NCBI GenBank assembly: GCA_030824725.1
Contig: JAPJRE010000016.1
Span: 1 to 23,011 of the forward strand
Reading direction: 5' to 3'
DNA from: Sphingomonas sp.
GTDB lineage: Bacteria > Pseudomonadota > Alphaproteobacteria > Sphingomonadales > Sphingomonadaceae
DNA: 23,011 nucleotides
Under the pieces are notes generated by a model that was given only the letters and a program-made list of their open reading frames with translations, ran no database searches and had not been told where the DNA came from. Position numbers and translations under genes: made by a program. Shown piece after piece: positions 1 through 7,791 of this stretch; positions within the stretch are counted from its first letter, which is position 1, and each line of letters opens with the position of its first letter.

Positions 1-396
1 GCCGGTGCCATCGCCCTCCCCGCCCGCACCGGTCCCCGGCCCCGCCGCCGGCGCTGCGCCGGAGGACAAATCGCTGGCAATGGCAGGCTTGGGCGCGGTC
101 ACCAGCGGCGGCGGCTGAAGCACTATCGGCGGTGGCGGTGCGACGACCTCGGTCGCCCTGGAGACGCGGTTGGGCGGCGCCGACGCGCCTTCGGCCTTGG
201 GCGCGGCGCGCCGCTTGGCCGGCTCGGCCGCGGGCGGCGGCGGAGGCGGCGGCACGTCGAAGCTCAGCAGGTTTGCCGCCGGATCGTCACGCACCACCGT
301 CTGCGTCCGCAGCCCGGCGAACAGCAGCGCCGCCAGCAGCGCCTCCACCGCGATCGCCGCGGCCGCGCCGCGCGCCCGGGAGCGCCCGGAGATCAT
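1..396 (-). CDS. TonB-family energy transducer, N-terminal part (runs off left edge)
   Basis: The minus-strand frame is open from an ATG at 394-396 to the window edge, giving 132 codons with no stop. The product begins MISGRSRARG, followed by an alanine/leucine-rich hydrophobic segment at about residues 10-30 that would anchor it in the inner membrane. After that comes a low-complexity proline- and alanine-rich stretch with runs of Pro at about 50-57, 90-94 and 97-100, then a Gly-rich segment. A single N-terminal membrane anchor plus a Pro-rich periplasm-spanning linker is the layout of TonB proteins, which carry proton-motive energy from ExbB/ExbD to outer-membrane receptors. The diagnostic C-terminal TonB domain would lie outside the window, so the family call rests on architecture only. 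A purine-rich GGGGGCAG sits just upstream of the start as a plausible ribosome site. It is divergent from the gene at 491. Another Pro-rich membrane-anchored periplasmic protein is possible. Confidence 0.6.
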   Translation of the reverse strand, partial: MISGRSRARGAAAAIAVEALLAALLFAGLRTQTVVRDDPAANLLSFDVPPPPPPPAAEPAKRRAAPKAEGASAPPNRVSRATEVVAPPPPIVLQPPPLVTAPKPAIASDLSSGAAPAAGPGTGAGGEGDGTG

Positions 397-490
397 CGGA
401 TCTGCCCCCGTCGCTGCGGGTTCATGCAACCGAAATGCGGCATGGCACATTGATGCGCATCGAACACGAACCGAAAAATGGGGTCCGACC

Positions 491-817
491 ATGCGTAAGA
501 CAATCGCCATCCTCACCGCCTTCGCCCTCGCCATGCCGGTCGCGATGCCGATCGGCACCGCGAGTGCCCAGACGCGCTACGAAGGCAAGTCCAAGTCCAG
601 CCGCAACTATCGCGTCGTGAAGAAGTGCCGCAAATCCAAGGGCGAAGCCGGGCTGATCGCCGGCGGCGTCGCCGGTGCGCTCGCCGGCCCGGCGGTGGTC
701 GGCGGCGGCCTGCTCGGTGCAGCGGCCGGCGGTGTCGCCGGTGCGCTGGGCGGCCGCGCGATCGATCGCACGATCACCGCGAAGGACCGCTGCACCTACG
801 TCCGCGTCCGCCGCTGA
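491..817 (+). CDS. Secreted glycine-zipper protein, function unknown
   Basis: This is a 108-residue protein. Residues 1-27 form a clear Sec signal peptide (MRKT, hydrophobic core, then TASAQ as the likely cleavage site), so it is exported. Residues about 53-88 are almost entirely Gly, Ala, Val and Leu with GxxxG-type spacing, the pattern of glycine-zipper segments that pack as a helical hairpin in membranes. The flanks are strongly basic (KSKSSRNYRVVKKCRKSK and a RVRR end) and hold two cysteines at about 46 and 101 that could pair in the periplasm. I chose the ATG at 491 because the signal peptide begins exactly there, although the frame is open further upstream. A strong hairpin follows the stop, so the gene appears to be a single transcription unit. 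Specific function is not recognisable. Related short glycine-zipper proteins in proteobacteria are usually annotated as hypothetical or envelope proteins. Confidence 0.75.
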   Translation: MRKTIAILTAFALAMPVAMPIGTASAQTRYEGKSKSSRNYRVVKKCRKSKGEAGLIAGGVAGALAGPAVVGGGLLGAAAGGVAGALGGRAIDRTITAKDRCTYVRVRR

Positions 818-824
818 ACGATCG

Positions 825-852
825 AAGGGGCGGGCCCCGGTCCCGCCCCTTT
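825..852 (+). terminator. Rho-independent-type terminator after glycine-zipper gene
   Basis: A 10-bp perfect stem (AAGGGGCGGG at 825-834 pairing with CCCGCCCCTT at 842-851) encloses a 7-base loop and ends in a short T run at 850-852. It begins 8 bases after the stop at 817, as expected for an intrinsic terminator. Confidence 0.7.
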
Positions 853-933
853 CCAAAGCTGCCTGCATCGGCCAGAAATCGGCCATCCCGCGGCGCGACC
901 CGCGCCGCCCCCGAAGATGCAGGAAGTACGCGT

Positions 934-2730
934 ATGTCCAGCTATGCCGATCGTCTGAACGCCCTTCGCGCGCAACTCGCGCAGGACGCGCTCGACGGCT
1001 TCGTCGTGCCGCTCACCGACGAGCACATGTCCGAATATGTCGGCGCCTATGCCCAGCGGCTCGCCTGGCTGACCGGCTTCCAGGGCTCCGCCGGCACCGC
1101 GGTGGTGCTGCCGCAGGAAGCCGCGATCTTCACCGATGGGCGCTACACCCTGCAGGTCCGCCAGCAGGTCTCGGCCGAGCAGTGGGACTATGTTGGCGTG
1201 CCGGCGACCAGCGTCGCCGACTGGCTGGGCGCACACACCCCGAACGGCGGCCGCATCGGCTATGATCCCTGGCTGCACACCCGCGCCTGGGTGGAAGAAG
1301 CGCGCAAGGCGCTGGCCGAGAAAGGCGCGACGCTCGTCCCCGTCCGTCGCAACCCGATCGACGCGGTCTGGGCCGACCAGCCGCGCCCCTCCGACGCGCC
1401 GCTCACGGTGCTCGACGAGGCGCTGGCGGGCAAGTCCTCCGCCGCCAAGCGCGCCGAGATCGCCGACTGGCTCCAGGCGCGCCATGCCGACGCGGTGGTG
1501 ATCGCCGCGCTCGACTCGATCGCCTGGACCTTCAACGTCCGCGGCGACGACGTGACCCACACGCCGGTCGCGCTCGCCTATACGGTGATCCATGCCGACG
1601 GCACCGCCGACCTGTTCGTCGCGCCCGAAAAGGTGACCGACGCGGTGCGCCAGCATCTCGGCAACGCGGTGCGCATCCAGGACCGCGCGGCCTTCGCACC
1701 GGCGCTGGGCGGCTTCGCGGGCAAGCGCGTCGTCGCCGATCCGGGCACGGCGGTGTCGGCGATCTTTGACGGGCTGGAAGCCGGCGGCGCCACCGTGGTG
1801 GCGCTGCGCGACCCGGTGATCCTTGCCAAGGCGATCAAGAACCCCGCCGAGGTTGCCGGGCACAAGGCCGCGCAGGCGCGCGACGGCGCCGCGCTCAGCC
1901 GCTTCCTCAAATGGTTCGAGGAAACCGCACCGCAGGGCGGCCTCACCGAGATGTCGGCGGCGGACAAGCTGCGCGCGTTCCGCGAGGCGACGGGCCGGCT
2001 CAAGGACCTGTCCTTCGACACCATCTCCGCCACCGGTCCCAACGGCGCGATCCCGCACTACAAGGTCACCGACGAATCGAGCCTGCCGGTCGAACGCGGC
2101 CAGCTGTTCCTGATCGATTCGGGCGGGCAATATGACGATGGCACTACCGACGTCACCCGCGTGATGCCGGTGGGCGACGCCAGCCACGAGATGAAGGACC
2201 GCTTCACCCGCGTGCTCAAGGGCCATATCGCCATCGCCACCGCGATCTTCCCCGACGGTACGACGGGCGCCCAGATCGACGGCTTCGCGCGGCGGCCGCT
2301 CTGGGAAGCGGGGCTCGATTTCGCCCATGGCACCGGCCACGGCGTCGGCGCCTATCTTTCGGTGCACGAGGGGCCGCAGCGTATCGCCCCGCCCTCCTAT
2401 CCGGGCGGCCAGGCGCTGGAGCCGCTGCGGGCGGGCATGTTCCTCTCGAACGAGCCGGGTTACTATAAGGCGGGCGAATACGGCATCCGTATCGAAAATC
2501 TGGTCCACATTATCGAGCGGACGATCCCCGGCGGCGACAAGCCGATGCTGGCGTTCGAGACGCTCACCTTCGCGCCGATCGAGCGCAGCCTGATCCTGCC
2601 CGAGCTGCTCAGCCCCGAGGAGCGGGCGTGGCTCGATGCCTACCATGCCGAGGTGCTGGCGATCGTCGGCCCGCAGCTGGAGGGCGCCGAGCGGGCCTGG
2701 CTCGAAGCCAAGTGCGCGCCGATCGGGTGA
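934..2730 (+). CDS. M24B-family X-Pro aminopeptidase (aminopeptidase P)
   Basis: This 598-residue cytosolic metallopeptidase is predicted to remove an N-terminal residue preceding proline. It has the long three-domain layout of the XPNPEP1 type: two creatinase-like N-terminal domains (about 1-130 and 150-300), the pita-bread M24 catalytic domain (about 310-535), and a C-terminal extension. All five expected metal ligands are visible: D395 and D406 in DSGGQYDDGTTD, H469 in HGTGHGVG, E507 in NEPGYY and E521 in GIRIEN. The supporting His in VHEGP is also present. The ATG at 934 is preceded by AGGAAG at a good distance and starts directly at the conserved YADRLNALR helix, so upstream in-frame codons are rejected. 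Length matches the family. It stands alone between a terminator and a convergent small gene, and has no evident link to the sugar genes. Confidence 0.95.
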   Translation: MSSYADRLNALRAQLAQDALDGFVVPLTDEHMSEYVGAYAQRLAWLTGFQGSAGTAVVLPQEAAIFTDGRYTLQVRQQVSAEQWDYVGVPATSVADWLGAHTPNGGRIGYDPWLHTRAWVEEARKALAEKGATLVPVRRNPIDAVWADQPRPSDAPLTVLDEALAGKSSAAKRAEIADWLQARHADAVVIAALDSIAWTFNVRGDDVTHTPVALAYTVIHADGTADLFVAPEKVTDAVRQHLGNAVRIQDRAAFAPALGGFAGKRVVADPGTAVSAIFDGLEAGGATVVALRDPVILAKAIKNPAEVAGHKAAQARDGAALSRFLKWFEETAPQGGLTEMSAADKLRAFREATGRLKDLSFDTISATGPNGAIPHYKVTDESSLPVERGQLFLIDSGGQYDDGTTDVTRVMPVGDASHEMKDRFTRVLKGHIAIATAIFPDGTTGAQIDGFARRPLWEAGLDFAHGTGHGVGAYLSVHEGPQRIAPPSYPGGQALEPLRAGMFLSNEPGYYKAGEYGIRIENLVHIIERTIPGGDKPMLAFETLTFAPIERSLILPELLSPEERAWLDAYHAEVLAIVGPQLEGAERAWLEAKCAPIG

Positions 2731-2737
2731 TGTAAAA

Positions 2738-2762
2738 GATCCTCCCCGAAACGGGGAGGATC
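2738..2762 (-). terminator. Bidirectional terminator hairpin between convergent genes
   Basis: A perfect 11-bp stem (GATCCTCCCCG and its complement) with an AAA loop lies between the aminopeptidase stop at 2730 and the convergent small gene stop at 2765. Read on the minus strand, the stem is followed by TTTTACA, so it should terminate the small gene best. It may also act on the plus strand. Confidence 0.75.
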
Positions 2763-2764
2763 GT

Positions 2765-2902
2765 TCAGTCCGCCGATTCGGGGGGCACTTCCGTTCCCTG
2801 CCCGGCCCCCCCCGCCTTCACCCCGCGCGCCTGGGCTTTCCGCCGCCGCAGGTTTTCGCGCAGTTTTTCGGCCAGTCGGGCCTGCTTATCCACATCCTTC
2901 AT
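2765..2902 (-). CDS. Small basic conserved protein (45 aa)
   Basis: This 45-residue protein begins MKDVDKQARLAEKLRENLRR and then has RRKAQARG. It is highly charged and almost certainly one amphipathic helix over residues about 5-28, with a disordered Gly/Pro/acidic tail ending ESAD. I recognise the K/R-rich AAKLRENLRRRKAQ-type core as a recurrent small hypothetical protein in sphingomonads; this is from memory, not from a search. The frame stays open upstream through the tRNA gene. That upstream translation is simply the antisense of tRNA-Thr, so the ATG at 2900-2902 is preferred. The stop is followed by a hairpin with a T run, supporting a real transcript. No function can be assigned; its charge would suit RNA or ribosome binding, but that is speculation. 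Confidence 0.6.
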   Translation of the reverse strand: MKDVDKQARLAEKLRENLRRRKAQARGVKAGGAGQGTEVPPESAD

Positions 2903-3003
2903 GCGAAAAGCGATAAACCGGCAGGATGCGGGTTGACAATCACGGGTCTCCAAGCAAATAGGCCCCTCCCGCACGGCGCTGGTCGCCGCGGTTGGAAAAC
3001 AGT

Positions 3004-3078
<75 letters not shown>

Positions 3079-3155
3079 TTTTCCCCTTCTGATAGAAGAA
3101 TTTGCCCGCACGGGCTCCGTCGCTGGCGAGGCTTTTCCGAGACATATCCAAACAA

Positions 3156-3251
3156 CGTCATCCCGGCGAAAGCCGGGATCCATTCGCCTGTACGGCGCAG
3201 CAGGAGCCAAAACGGAGACCCCAATGGATCCCGGCTTCCGCCGGGATGACG
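3156..3251. repeat. Dispersed REP/BIME-like inverted repeat
   Basis: Two 28-base arms (3156-3183 and 3224-3251) are inverted complements with a single mismatch. Each arm is itself a small hairpin (TCCCGGCGAAAGCCGGGA and TCCCGGCTTCCGCCGGGA). The 40-base centre is not palindromic. The CGTCATCCCGG...CCGGGATGACG ends are, from memory, a very common dispersed intergenic palindrome in alpha- and other proteobacteria. It lies between tRNA-Thr and the end of the GH29 gene and could act as a transcription stop or mRNA stabiliser for the glycosidase operon. Confidence 0.85.
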
Positions 3252-3272
3252 ATTGGTGGGAGGAGCCGCCCT

Positions 3273-4883
3273 TTATGCCCGCCGCAGGCCGTCGATCCGC
3301 ACCACCGGCACCGTGCCGAGCCCCCTGGGTAGCGTCACGGTCAGCCCCGCCGCCGACTGGCGGAACGGCACGTCGCCGCCGCCCAGCAGCCGCGCCCGCG
3401 CCACCCGGCCCGCCTTCAGCCCCAGCGCCTGCACCGTCACCGGCGCGCTCGGCGCCTTGAGGAAGAACAGGTACAGCGTGTCGCCCTTGGTGGTGAAGCG
3501 CACGTCCCGCTCGGTGAAGCCCTTGAAGCCGTCCTCGTTCTGCATGCCCGCGGCGAGCTGCGTCGGCCCCTCGCCATAGCTGCGCCACGGCCGGGTGCCG
3601 AATACCGCCTCGCTATTCACCGCCATCCAGGCGCCGAGATCGTCGAGGATGCGCTCCTCTTCCGAATCGATCGATCCGTCGCCGCGCTGGGGCACCGAGA
3701 GCAGCAGGTTGCCGTTCTTCGAGATCACGTCGGCCAGCCGCTGGAGCACGTCGTTGGCCGACTTGTAGCGCTTTTCGGTGTAGAGGCTGCGCTTGTAGAA
3801 CCAGTCGCCCAGGCAGGTGTCGGTCTGCCAGGGCTCGTCCCACAGCCGGTCGGCGAAGCCGCGCTCGACATCCTGCACCAGCCCGAAGCGCGCATAGGGC
3901 TTGAGCTGCTTGGCGTTGAGCACCACGTCGATCTTGCCGTGCTTCGCGATCGAGCGGTTGTAGTAATCGGCCGCGGCGGCCAGCCCGATGGGGCCGAAGG
4001 GCAGCTCGTAATCGTCGAAATAGCAGAGATCGGGCTGGTATTTGGTGACCAGGTCGACCTGGCGCTGCAGCCAGCGGGTCGCATAGGCGGCGTCGCCGGC
4101 CGGGCCGTGCTCGACCCATTGCCCGTCATTCTGCTCGTGCCACTTGCCCATCGCCTGCATCGTATCGATGCCGTCGGGGGCGACGATGTGCTTGCCGGTG
4201 TAGAGCAGCTGCGGATCGAGCCCCTCCCACCATGTGCCCGCGCCGTCCGCCCTGGTCAGGCGGAAGGCATCGTAGCGTTCGCCCTTGCGCGGGCCCTCCG
4301 GGTCATAGCCATAGGCGGTCTGGAACCAGTGCCAGGCGTGCGCGGCATGGTTGGAAACGCCGAAGCGAAGCCCGTGCGCGCGCGCCACCTTCTCCCAGGT
4401 GCCGACCACGTCGCGCTTGGGGCCGACGCGCAGGCTGTTCCAGCCGTGATGCGCACTGTCATAGCAGTCGAGATTGTCGTGATGGCAGGCGAGCGACACG
4501 AAATATTTCGCGCCTGCCTTCACATAGCGCCGCATCAGCGCCTCGGGGTCCCAGCGCTCGGCGGTCCAGCGGTTCTGGACCTCCATGAAGCCGACATCGG
4601 CGGGGTGGCCATAGGCCTTGCGATGAAAGTCCGAGGCCGGATGGCCCTGGATGTACATGTGCCGCCCGTACCAGTCGCCCTGCTCGGGCACCGATTGCGG
4701 CCCCCAGTGCGACCAGATCCCGAACTTCGCATCGCGAAACCAGTCAGGGTAGCGGTAGTTCGCCACCAGCGACGGCCAGTTGGGCTGTACCGGGCCCTGC
4801 GCCGTCATCTGCGCCCGCGCGACCGCCGGCAGGGCGGCAAGCCCCGCCAGAACCCCGCGACGCCGCCACCCTGATCTGATCAT
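3273..4883 (-). CDS. GH29 alpha-L-fucosidase, exported
   Basis: This 536-residue enzyme is predicted to release L-fucose from oligosaccharides. The N-terminus MIRSGWRRRGVLAGLAALPA ending at ARAQ is an export signal with an Arg-Arg pair, compatible with Tat. The GH29 barrel starts at PDWFRDAKFGIWSHWGP (about 46-62), with further family blocks at FVSLACHHDN, HGLRFGVSNH and DLCYFDDYELPFG. The catalytic nucleophile should be D290 in YFDD, aligned with the family WFD motif; the acid/base residue is poorly conserved in the family and I do not assign it. The C-terminal roughly 100 residues look like the usual beta-sandwich. It is the last gene of the operon: its start is 2 bases from the GH31 stop and its GGAGGT ribosome site overlaps the GH31 end, implying translational coupling. 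In this setting the likely target is the fucosyl cap of xyloglucan side chains. Confidence 0.9.
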   Translation of the reverse strand: MIRSGWRRRGVLAGLAALPAVARAQMTAQGPVQPNWPSLVANYRYPDWFRDAKFGIWSHWGPQSVPEQGDWYGRHMYIQGHPASDFHRKAYGHPADVGFMEVQNRWTAERWDPEALMRRYVKAGAKYFVSLACHHDNLDCYDSAHHGWNSLRVGPKRDVVGTWEKVARAHGLRFGVSNHAAHAWHWFQTAYGYDPEGPRKGERYDAFRLTRADGAGTWWEGLDPQLLYTGKHIVAPDGIDTMQAMGKWHEQNDGQWVEHGPAGDAAYATRWLQRQVDLVTKYQPDLCYFDDYELPFGPIGLAAAADYYNRSIAKHGKIDVVLNAKQLKPYARFGLVQDVERGFADRLWDEPWQTDTCLGDWFYKRSLYTEKRYKSANDVLQRLADVISKNGNLLLSVPQRGDGSIDSEEERILDDLGAWMAVNSEAVFGTRPWRSYGEGPTQLAAGMQNEDGFKGFTERDVRFTTKGDTLYLFFLKAPSAPVTVQALGLKAGRVARARLLGGGDVPFRQSAAGLTVTLPRGLGTVPVVRIDGLRRA

Positions 4884-4885
4884 TA

Positions 4886-7756
4886 TTACCTCCGCTGAAC
4901 CACGACAGTACCACCTTGATACCGCACTTCGGTGTCAAAGCCACCGTCATCGGTGACGGGCTTGCCGGCGCTGACCCATTTCACGCGGAAGCTGCGGGCC
5001 GCGGGCATGCCTGCCCAGCCCTTGCCCTCGCGTGCGCCGATGGTCAGCGTGCCCGCCTTGTCGTCATAGGTCAGCGGGATACGGCTGAACGCGCCGCTCT
5101 TGTACTGCTCGCTGCGGCCGTCATCCTCGTAGAGCGAGAACTGGCCGTTCGCGCCGGCATAGACGGTGATCGTCAGCGGCGCATCGCGCTGCTGGTCGAC
5201 ATATTGCGTCACCGGGCCCATCGGCACGATCGCGCCCGCCTTGACGAACAGCGGCATGCGCTCGGCCGGTGCGGCGATCCCGGCGACGGTGCCGCCGCGA
5301 TAGGTCTTGGCGGTAGCGAAGTCGTACCAGGTGCCGGTACCGGGGAAGTAGACGGTGCGGCTGCGCGCCTTGTACGCGGTGACCGGCGCGACGAGGAAGG
5401 CTTCGCCGAACAGATACTGGTCGTCGATCGTCCGCGCCTTGGCATCGGACGGGAAGTCCATCGCCATGCCCCGCATGATGCTGCCGTCCTTCATATAGGT
5501 GTCGGCGCCCAGCGTGTAGATGTACGGCATCAGGCGGTAGCGGAGCTGATCGTACCAGACCATCGAAGCGCGCATCGGCGAGCCTTCGGGCGAAATCTCG
5601 TAAATCTCGCGGTACGGGAACTCGCCGTGACTGCGGAACAGCGGGCTGAACGCACCGAACTGGAACCAGCGCAGGTTGAGCTCGCGCCATTCGGCGAGGT
5701 CTTCCGGCTTGGGGTTCTTGGTCTCGAAGCGCGGCTCCACCGCGAAGCCGCCAATGTCGTGCGTCCAGTTGGGAATGCCCGACATCGAGGCGTTCACACC
5801 CGCCGAGATCTGCGCGCGCAGATCATACCAGCGGGTCGCCACGTCGCCCGACCAGATCGCCGCGCCGTAGCGCTGCAGCCCGCCGAAGCCCGAGCGGGTG
5901 AGCAGGAACGGCCGCACATCGGGCTTGAAGCTGCGCCAGCCCTCGAAGAAGGCGCGCGCGTTCATCAGCGGGTAGCTGTTGAAATACTGCTCGGCCGGAC
6001 CGATCGCGGTCGGCCCCATGGTGTCGATCCGCTCCTCGATCGACAGGTTCGAGTGCATGTCGGGCTCGCTGGCATCGGCCCACCAGGCGTCGGTGCCGAG
6101 CACGCCGAGGCGCTCCTGGACTTGGCGCCAGAAGATGCGGCGACCCTCGGCCGAATAGGGATCGTAGAAGGTGTTGGCATAGCCCGGGCCGACCCAGTCC
6201 TTGTTCCCCTGGCGGAGATTGCCCTGATAGACCGCGCCCGCCGCGTTCAGCTCCTTGTAGGTATCGGTGGTCGGATAGAATTTCGGCCAGACCGAGATCA
6301 TGAAGTTCGCGTGCTGGTCGTGCACCTTGTCGATCATCGCCTTGGGGTCGGCGAAGCGGGTCGGATCGAACTTGTGGCTGCCCCAGTCGTCGTCGCGCCA
6401 GTAGCGCCAGTCGAGCACGATATTGTCGAGCGGAATGTTGAGCGAACGGTACTTGTCGACCACGCCGGTCACCTCGGCGGCGGTGTCGTAGCGCTGGCGC
6501 GACTGCCAGAAGCCGTACACCCACTTCGGCATCATCTCGGCCTTGCCGGTGAGCTGGCGATAGCCGGCGATCACGCCGTCGAGATTGTCGGCGGGCACGA
6601 ACCAATAGTTCTTGGCCTGGCCCACTTCGCTGGTGAACCACACCGAATGGCGGTCCGGCGCGGGCAGCGGATCATTGTGGAGCAGCGCCATATAGCCGGC
6701 GTTGGGCTCCCACTCGATGCGGATCTGGACCGGCTTGCCCTTGACCATCGGCAGATCGAAATTGGCGTACCAGGGGTTCCAGTTCTGGCGCCAGCGATCG
6801 AGCACCAGCTTGCCGTCGGCATAGACCTTGTAATAGCTCGAGCCGTAGAGCTGGAACTTGTGGGTGCCGGTCACCTCGGGCTGGACGTCGCCGGTCCACA
6901 CCACGGTCTGCTTCTGCACCGCGTTGCCCGCGGTATTCTGCCCGCCCGTCGCCGCGACGGTCTGCGCCTTGGCCGCCTCGGGCCAGTTCTTCTGGTCCTT
7001 GATATACTGGTAGTTGATCGTCGCTTCCTGGCGGGTGACCGCCGGCTTGCCGTCGAGGAAATATTCGGCCTTCCAGCCCGGCTTGCCGCCGCTCGTCACC
7101 TTCAGCCCCTCGCCGACCAGCGTGTAGGGCTTGGGATTGCCGAAGCGGCTGATGCTGGCGTTATCCCAGAGCAGGCCGTAGCTGCGCGTCGAGACGACGA
7201 ACGGCACCGCGATGTCCATATTGTGCTGGGCGAGTTCGACGTCCTCGCCATTATAGTTCATCTGCGCGTTCTGGTGCTGGCCCAGGCCGTACAGCCCCTC
7301 ATCGGTGCCGCGGTTGAACTGCTGGCTGACCGCGACGAACGGCTTGCCCTCGACGGTGACCGGCTTGAACGCGGCCTGGCCGGATTCGGCGAGCAGCGCG
7401 CGGCCCTTGGCGTCGGTGAAGCGGACCAGACCCGTGGCGAGCTCGATATCGGCGGTGGCGCGCTTGGCCTTGACCAGCACATGGCCGTTCGCGCTGCTCA
7501 CCTCGAACGCGCCGGCGGCCGGCGGATTGGGCGCCATCAGGCTGGGCGCGAGCGTGCCGGTGTCGACGCCCTTGGGCAAAGCCACGACATGGAAGATGCC
7601 GTCGCCATGGACGGTCACTTCCACCTTGGCGGCAGCACCGCCGGTGGGCGTGACGACCACGCCGCCCTCGGTGCGGCTATAGCCGTTTTCCTGCGCGGCC
7701 TGCGCCGACGTCATCGCGCTGCCAGCCAGCAGCGCCGCGATCCAAACCCTCTTCAT
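4886..7756 (-). CDS. GH31 alpha-xylosidase with PA14 insert
   Basis: This 956-residue exported enzyme has a Sec signal at residues 1-21 (AQAAQ), then the GH31 N-terminal beta-sandwich. A PA14-like insert spans about 225-365 (GWKAEYFLDG to GYMALLHNDPLP), followed by the catalytic barrel from about 400. The nucleophile is D561 in WWADASEPD and the acid/base is D638 in IWSGDV. WWADASEPD, rather than the WIDMNE of alpha-glucosidases, together with the PA14 insert is the form seen in xyloglucan-specific alpha-xylosidases (known for the Cellvibrio and Bacteroides enzymes). It should remove alpha-1,6-xylose from xyloglucan oligosaccharides. The ATG at 7754-7756 has AGGAGG at ideal distance and begins the signal peptide, so the longer upstream frame is not used. 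It sits 35 bases after the GH35 stop and 2 bases before GH29. Length fits the PA14-bearing subgroup. Confidence 0.93.
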   Translation of the reverse strand: MKRVWIAALLAGSAMTSAQAAQENGYSRTEGGVVVTPTGGAAAKVEVTVHGDGIFHVVALPKGVDTGTLAPSLMAPNPPAAGAFEVSSANGHVLVKAKRATADIELATGLVRFTDAKGRALLAESGQAAFKPVTVEGKPFVAVSQQFNRGTDEGLYGLGQHQNAQMNYNGEDVELAQHNMDIAVPFVVSTRSYGLLWDNASISRFGNPKPYTLVGEGLKVTSGGKPGWKAEYFLDGKPAVTRQEATINYQYIKDQKNWPEAAKAQTVAATGGQNTAGNAVQKQTVVWTGDVQPEVTGTHKFQLYGSSYYKVYADGKLVLDRWRQNWNPWYANFDLPMVKGKPVQIRIEWEPNAGYMALLHNDPLPAPDRHSVWFTSEVGQAKNYWFVPADNLDGVIAGYRQLTGKAEMMPKWVYGFWQSRQRYDTAAEVTGVVDKYRSLNIPLDNIVLDWRYWRDDDWGSHKFDPTRFADPKAMIDKVHDQHANFMISVWPKFYPTTDTYKELNAAGAVYQGNLRQGNKDWVGPGYANTFYDPYSAEGRRIFWRQVQERLGVLGTDAWWADASEPDMHSNLSIEERIDTMGPTAIGPAEQYFNSYPLMNARAFFEGWRSFKPDVRPFLLTRSGFGGLQRYGAAIWSGDVATRWYDLRAQISAGVNASMSGIPNWTHDIGGFAVEPRFETKNPKPEDLAEWRELNLRWFQFGAFSPLFRSHGEFPYREIYEISPEGSPMRASMVWYDQLRYRLMPYIYTLGADTYMKDGSIMRGMAMDFPSDAKARTIDDQYLFGEAFLVAPVTAYKARSRTVYFPGTGTWYDFATAKTYRGGTVAGIAAPAERMPLFVKAGAIVPMGPVTQYVDQQRDAPLTITVYAGANGQFSLYEDDGRSEQYKSGAFSRIPLTYDDKAGTLTIGAREGKGWAGMPAARSFRVKWVSAGKPVTDDGGFDTEVRYQGGTVVVQRR

Positions 7757-7791
7757 GCCCAAACCTCCTGCGTTTCTTCTATTTCTGCCGC

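Noticed and set aside
796..2646. Long minus-strand open frame opposite the aminopeptidase
   Set aside because: The plus strand encodes all five metal ligands of an M24 enzyme; the antisense product shows no motif.
3156..3251. CRISPR array or insertion-sequence end
   Set aside because: There are only two inverted arms, no direct repeats with spacers, no transposase and no target duplication.
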